Source of the DNA: Pusillimonas minor
GTDB taxonomy: Bacteria > Pseudomonadota > Gammaproteobacteria > Burkholderiales > Burkholderiaceae_B
Direction of reading: 5' to 3'
DNA length: 64,000 bases
Assembly: GCF_014237865.1 (NCBI RefSeq)
Contig: NZ_JACJUU010000002.1
Location: 62,001 to 126,000 of the forward strand
How positions within the stretch are numbered: the stretch's first letter is position 1; every line of letters starts with the position of its first letter. Positions 60,640 through 64,000 of the stretch are shown piece by piece. The notes beneath the pieces were generated by a model. It did no database searches and was not told the DNA's origin. It saw nothing but the letters and a program-made list of their open reading frames with translations. Both the position numbers and the translations under genes were made by a program.

Positions 60640-61908
60640 GTCGCGCGGACCCACCCTGATGGTTGTGCCACTGGAGGTGGTTTGTGCCAAATCCAGGCGC
60701 CACCCCAAACGCTCAACCATCAGGGTCACCAAATACAAACCCAAACCGCTGACCGGGCCATTATCCGACGCCAGGTCTAGTGTGCCTTGCAAAATATCTT
60801 GCGCCACGGGATCCAGCCCCGGCCCTTCATCGCGCACCTCTACAACATCTTCATGCAAGGCAATGTAAATTCGGCGTGTCGTATGCTGCAATGCGTTTTG
60901 AATCAGGTTGCGCAGTAACATGCGCACGACAACCGGGTCGGCACAGACTTGCCCGGGGCCAAAAGCATTAAATGACACGCGAGACGCAATCGGGAAGTCC
61001 GCCGCGAGGCCTTCAAGTACGACATGAATTTCGGTGGCCAGCGATACAGACGCCGGGAGGCTGTCGGCCGACTTGTTTTTGCGTGCCAAAGCCAACAACA
61101 CACGTACATTAGACTGCATCTCGTCGGCTGCCCGCCGGATGCGCGCCAGTGTCGCCTGGTCGGCGGCACTCAGCCCCCCACGCTGCTCAAGAATATCAAG
61201 CGCACCGGTAATAATCGCAATAGGCGTTCTGAGTTCGTGACTGGCCAGCGAAAGCAATGACTTCTCGCGCCGGACATACGCCTCCAGCTCAGTCACAAAA
61301 TCGTTGAACGCCCCGGCAATCGTTTGCAGTTCGGCGTCTTGCCAATGGCCGGGCAACCGGTCGATGGCGGGCCCGACGGGCAAGCGCTGAATTCGCTCGG
61401 CCAGTTCACGCAGTGGCTGGACGACACGGCGCGCACCCACCACAGACAGCACAATAACCAGCAGCCCTACCAACAGACCCACGACAAGAATGGCCATGCG
61501 AAACAACCATTCGCGTTCTTCGAAGTGCGTGATGTCCCGGGCCAGGTATAACGTCCCCCCGGAAACATTCGAAATGCTGACGAGATAGGTTTGCTCGTCG
61601 CGATAGACTTCGCCCATGAAGCCAGGCGATAGCCCGGCGAATACAGCGGGCAGCGCGTTGGCGGGGTTGGTTGCGCCCTGCCCGGCCGGATAATAAACCC
61701 GCGTTATGCCCGGCCCCTGCAGAACCAGGGCCTTTGCCGGATCGAACCCCTGAGCCACGAAAAACTCACGCTCTTGCGCAAGTTCAACGCGCAGCATGGT
61801 GTCCTCCAGGTCTTCGTTGACGAGCGTCGTGCTCACAAACATGGCCAACAGGGAGATAAGGCCGACCACGGCAATCACACGGTATATCCGGTACGAGATA
61901 GACCTCAT
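60580..61908 (-). CDS. Sensor histidine kinase
   Basis: 442 residues. Helix near 10-30, periplasmic domain, helix near 135-160, HAMP, phosphorylated His in LLSLASHELRTPIAIITG, ATPase motifs LLRNLIQNALQHT, DEGPGLDPVA and SGLGLYLVTLMVE. The last ~20 residues form a polar tail coded inside the convergent small gene. It overlaps its response regulator by 4 bases. Confidence 0.92.
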   Translation of the reverse strand: MRSISYRIYRVIAVVGLISLLAMFVSTTLVNEDLEDTMLRVELAQEREFFVAQGFDPAKALVLQGPGITRVYYPAGQGATNPANALPAVFAGLSPGFMGEVYRDEQTYLVSISNVSGGTLYLARDITHFEEREWLFRMAILVVGLLVGLLVIVLSVVGARRVVQPLRELAERIQRLPVGPAIDRLPGHWQDAELQTIAGAFNDFVTELEAYVRREKSLLSLASHELRTPIAIITGALDILEQRGGLSAADQATLARIRRAADEMQSNVRVLLALARKNKSADSLPASVSLATEIHVVLEGLAADFPIASRVSFNAFGPGQVCADPVVVRMLLRNLIQNALQHTTRRIYIALHEDVVEVRDEGPGLDPVAQDILQGTLDLASDNGPVSGLGLYLVTLMVERLGWRLDLAQTTSSGTTIRVGPRDSAFFSDQAVNEQHNNGANN

Positions 61909-62612
61909 GCCTGCACCTCTTCGGGCGATAGCAACCGATAGCCCCGGCCATGCAGGGTTTTGATCAGGGTCTGGCCGGTATGGTCTTGCAACGCCTTGCG
62001 CAACGCGTACACATGTGTACGCACGGTGTGGCGGTCAACTTCGCGTTCCCCCCAGACGGTATCAACAATACGGTCATACGAGACAAAATCAGGGTAGGCG
62101 CGGATCAACATTTCGAAAAGACGCGCCCCGATGCCCGACAACGCCAGATCCGGATGCCCCGCTACCGAAACCACTAAACGCCCCGGGTCAAAACCAATGC
62201 CAGGCATATGAACGACGCCTGTGCGCGACGGCAAGCGGCGCCGCCCCAACGCATCGACCCGCAGCTTCAACTCTTTAAGATTGAAAGGCTTGACCAGATA
62301 GTCGTCGGCGCCGGCGCCAAAACCCGCTTCTTTGTCGGGCAACTGGTCTTTGGCAGTCATGAAAATAACAGGCGTCTGACAGCCCAGGTCTTCGCGCAGA
62401 CGCCGGCAAATATCAAAGCCCGAAACACCCGGCAACATGACGTCAAGCACAATTACGTCATACGACTGCGTGGCCACCAGATGCAAAGCGGTTAAACCGT
62501 CGGGCGCAAAATCCAGCACATAACGCCGATCATGGCCAAAATACTCGAACAGATTCTCGGCCAAGGGCCGGTTATCTTCGACAATTAGCAACCGCAGGGG
62601 CGTATCGTTCAT
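61905..62612 (-). CDS. OmpR family response regulator
   Basis: 235 residues. Receiver with Asp57 (VIVLDVMLPG) and Lys in YLVKPF; winged-helix C-terminus (RTHVYALRKALQDHTGQTLI, HGRGYRLL). Overlaps the upstream glycosyltransferase gene by 4 bases, so all three genes form one operon. Confidence 0.94.
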   Translation of the reverse strand: MNDTPLRLLIVEDNRPLAENLFEYFGHDRRYVLDFAPDGLTALHLVATQSYDVIVLDVMLPGVSGFDICRRLREDLGCQTPVIFMTAKDQLPDKEAGFGAGADDYLVKPFNLKELKLRVDALGRRRLPSRTGVVHMPGIGFDPGRLVVSVAGHPDLALSGIGARLFEMLIRAYPDFVSYDRIVDTVWGEREVDRHTVRTHVYALRKALQDHTGQTLIKTLHGRGYRLLSPEEVQA

Positions 62613-64000
62613 TTGATCAGCGGCTCGGCGTGGCCTGCAGAACGCGGCCCCGAGGCAATCTGGTTGTCAGCATGGCTTTGATGATACATGAGGACGAACC
62701 GCCGGCTCTCGAGTACCGGTATTGCCCCCACATCGCCCAGCGTTGCCGCGTTTTCTTTCTGGATGGCAAACCACAAGCCCTCGCCAGTGGCCAGTCGGGC
62801 CAGCAATACGTCACGCGATACGCGCCGCGCGGTGTTGCGGGAATAAAAGCGCGCCGAAAACGGCAGGTCATCGACGTAAAGCAAAGGCGCTGACAACTTG
62901 CCATGATGTTGCGCATACGACACCAGATACTTCTCGGTTTTTAACAGGGAGGGATTCATCACCATGACGCTTACAAATACGGCTAACGCCAGTGGCGCCG
63001 CCGCTGCCGCATAGGGGGCAAGCATCACCCAGGCCACGGGCCGCTGCCTGTGCAAACACACCAACCCCCGGGCTAGCAACACGCTAAACCCGCCCAGCGC
63101 CGGCAAAAGATATGTCCAGAGGATATTGCCCGAGAAGGTGAAAAACATCGGTGTGAATAGGGCCCAGCCCAAAAAATAAAGCGTACGACGGTCATGGCAA
63201 CCGGCGACAAGTAAGGCACGCCCACGCGCCGACACCGATAACCACAGCAGCAAGGCCAGGGCCAGAATGCCCCAAGGGAAAGACGCCTGCAGCCAATACA
63301 CCCAAATGGTGCCGCGTGGTGCGCGATGCGCTGTGCCATACAAGTCGCCCGCCCAACCCGGGTCAAGAAACCGGCGCACATGTTCACCAACCAGAAAATA
63401 ATCCAGGAACCCGGGCGTTTTAATCTCGGCCAGCACATACCATGGCACCACCAGCACCAGCAACACTGCCAAGCCCGTCACCCATGGCAAACCTTTGAGC
63501 GAGGCGCGGAAAGATCGGTCGAGCAAAAATGCAGGCGCAACGGCGCCGCCCACCAGAACGACGGCCAGCGGCCCTTTGGCCAGCAAGCCCACCGCAAGCC
63601 CAATAAAGAATGCATACCGCCAGAACACCCCGGAAGCGTGTGACGCCATCAGGGCACCCGTCATGCACAGCACCGTGCCCAAGGCCAGAAAGGGGTCAGT
63701 CAGCACCGCGCCCGAGGCAATAAACACCAGCGCGCAAGAAGCGTAAATCAGCACAGACAGTCGTGCCGTTGACGTGTCGTAGACCTGCCGAACGCAAGCG
63801 TACAAAGCGCCCAGCGCTGCCAGGGTCGCACACCATGAAGGCAACCGCGCGGCAAAGTCTGTGACGCCGAACAGGCGAAAAGACGCGGCCTGGGCCCAGA
63901 AAGAAAGGGGAGGCTTGCCCCAGAACGGCACCCCCGGCTCGAACCAGGGCGTAATCCAGTCGCCCGATTCGGCCATTAAGCGGGCAATCTCGGCATAGCG
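62609..64000 (-). CDS. ArnT/PMT-like membrane glycosyltransferase (5' partial)
   Basis: The frame continues through the right edge (…ARYAEIARL before MAESGDW), so the start is outside; about 463 residues are visible. RYAEIARLMAESGDWITPWF, GKPPLSFWAQAASF and FGVTDFAARLPS are the first periplasmic loop of ArnT/PMT enzymes, which move a lipid-linked sugar to lipid A or protein. Around ten membrane helices follow. It shares an operon with a two-component system, consistent with regulated lipid A modification; the sugar is unknown. Confidence 0.85.
   Translation of the reverse strand, partial: RYAEIARLMAESGDWITPWFEPGVPFWGKPPLSFWAQAASFRLFGVTDFAARLPSWCATLAALGALYACVRQVYDTSTARLSVLIYASCALVFIASGAVLTDPFLALGTVLCMTGALMASHASGVFWRYAFFIGLAVGLLAKGPLAVVLVGGAVAPAFLLDRSFRASLKGLPWVTGLAVLLVLVVPWYVLAEIKTPGFLDYFLVGEHVRRFLDPGWAGDLYGTAHRAPRGTIWVYWLQASFPWGILALALLLWLSVSARGRALLVAGCHDRRTLYFLGWALFTPMFFTFSGNILWTYLLPALGGFSVLLARGLVCLHRQRPVAWVMLAPYAAAAAPLALAVFVSVMVMNPSLLKTEKYLVSYAQHHGKLSAPLLYVDDLPFSARFYSRNTARRVSRDVLLARLATGEGLWFAIQKENAATLGDVGAIPVLESRRFVLMYHQSHADNQIASGPRSAGHAEPLIK

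Overview
The window looks like a chromosome segment of a betaproteobacterium of the order Burkholderiales, most likely family Alcaligenaceae (the Bordetella / Pusillimonas / Advenella neighbourhood). This is an inference from gene content and order: birA next to a type III pantothenate kinase; the block degS-like protease, Nif3, mscL, petABC, sspAB; a dac, dat, ybeD, lipB, lipA string; and two branched-chain-amino-acid-type ABC importers with Tat-dependent binding proteins. The DNA is moderately GC-rich and densely coded, and many genes overlap by 1 or 4 bases.

Region by region. 1-8.1 kb: an organic-acid or CoA-thioester catabolic locus (citryl-CoA-lyase-like protein, CaiB/BaiF CoA-transferase, a complete Liv-type ABC importer and a divergent LysR regulator). 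8.2-13.1 kb: lipoate synthesis and cell-wall genes (lipA, lipB, ybeD, D-amino-acid aminotransferase, penicillin-binding carboxypeptidase) and a hydrolase. 13.3-20.7 kb: birA, coaX, galU, LPS-core genes waaA and waaC, galE and a mannitol-dehydrogenase-family oxidoreductase. 20.9-25.1 kb: a membrane diguanylate cyclase, a DegS-like periplasmic protease, Nif3 and MscL. 25.2-30.0 kb: cytochrome bc1 (petABC), sspA, sspB and an NTF2-like protein. 30.1-32.9 kb: sulfate importer genes cysW, cysT and sbp, without cysA.

33.1-47.9 kb is the accessory part. It starts at the 3' end of a tRNA-Thr(UGU) gene and carries an ISL3-family transposase remnant, a hypothetical gene, a noncoding array of three related repeats of about 95 bp in mixed orientation, and then a defence island. 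The island holds a small HTH gene, a type I restriction-modification system of the EcoEI kind (hsdR, hsdM, hsdS), an OLD-family ATPase/TOPRIM nuclease, an unrecognised helical protein and an AlbA_2/ATPase protein, all tightly spaced or overlapping. A separately promoted module follows: an unknown protein, an XRE-ImmA/IrrE metallopeptidase and a small repeat protein. The most interesting candidate for an undescribed system is the OLD nuclease plus the unknown helical protein built into the hsd operon.

48.4-57.3 kb is a hydroquinone-type catabolic cluster: LysR regulator, two-subunit hydroquinone 1,2-dioxygenase, 4-hydroxymuconic semialdehyde dehydrogenase, and a five-gene Liv-type importer that probably brings in the aromatic precursor. 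A perfect LysR-type dyad lies in front of the dioxygenase genes. 57.3-64.0 kb is an envelope-sensing region: two histidine kinase/response regulator pairs, two PepSY proteins around a symmetrical array of response-regulator-like boxes, a GlsB/YeaQ membrane protein, and an ArnT-like glycosyltransferase that runs off the right edge.
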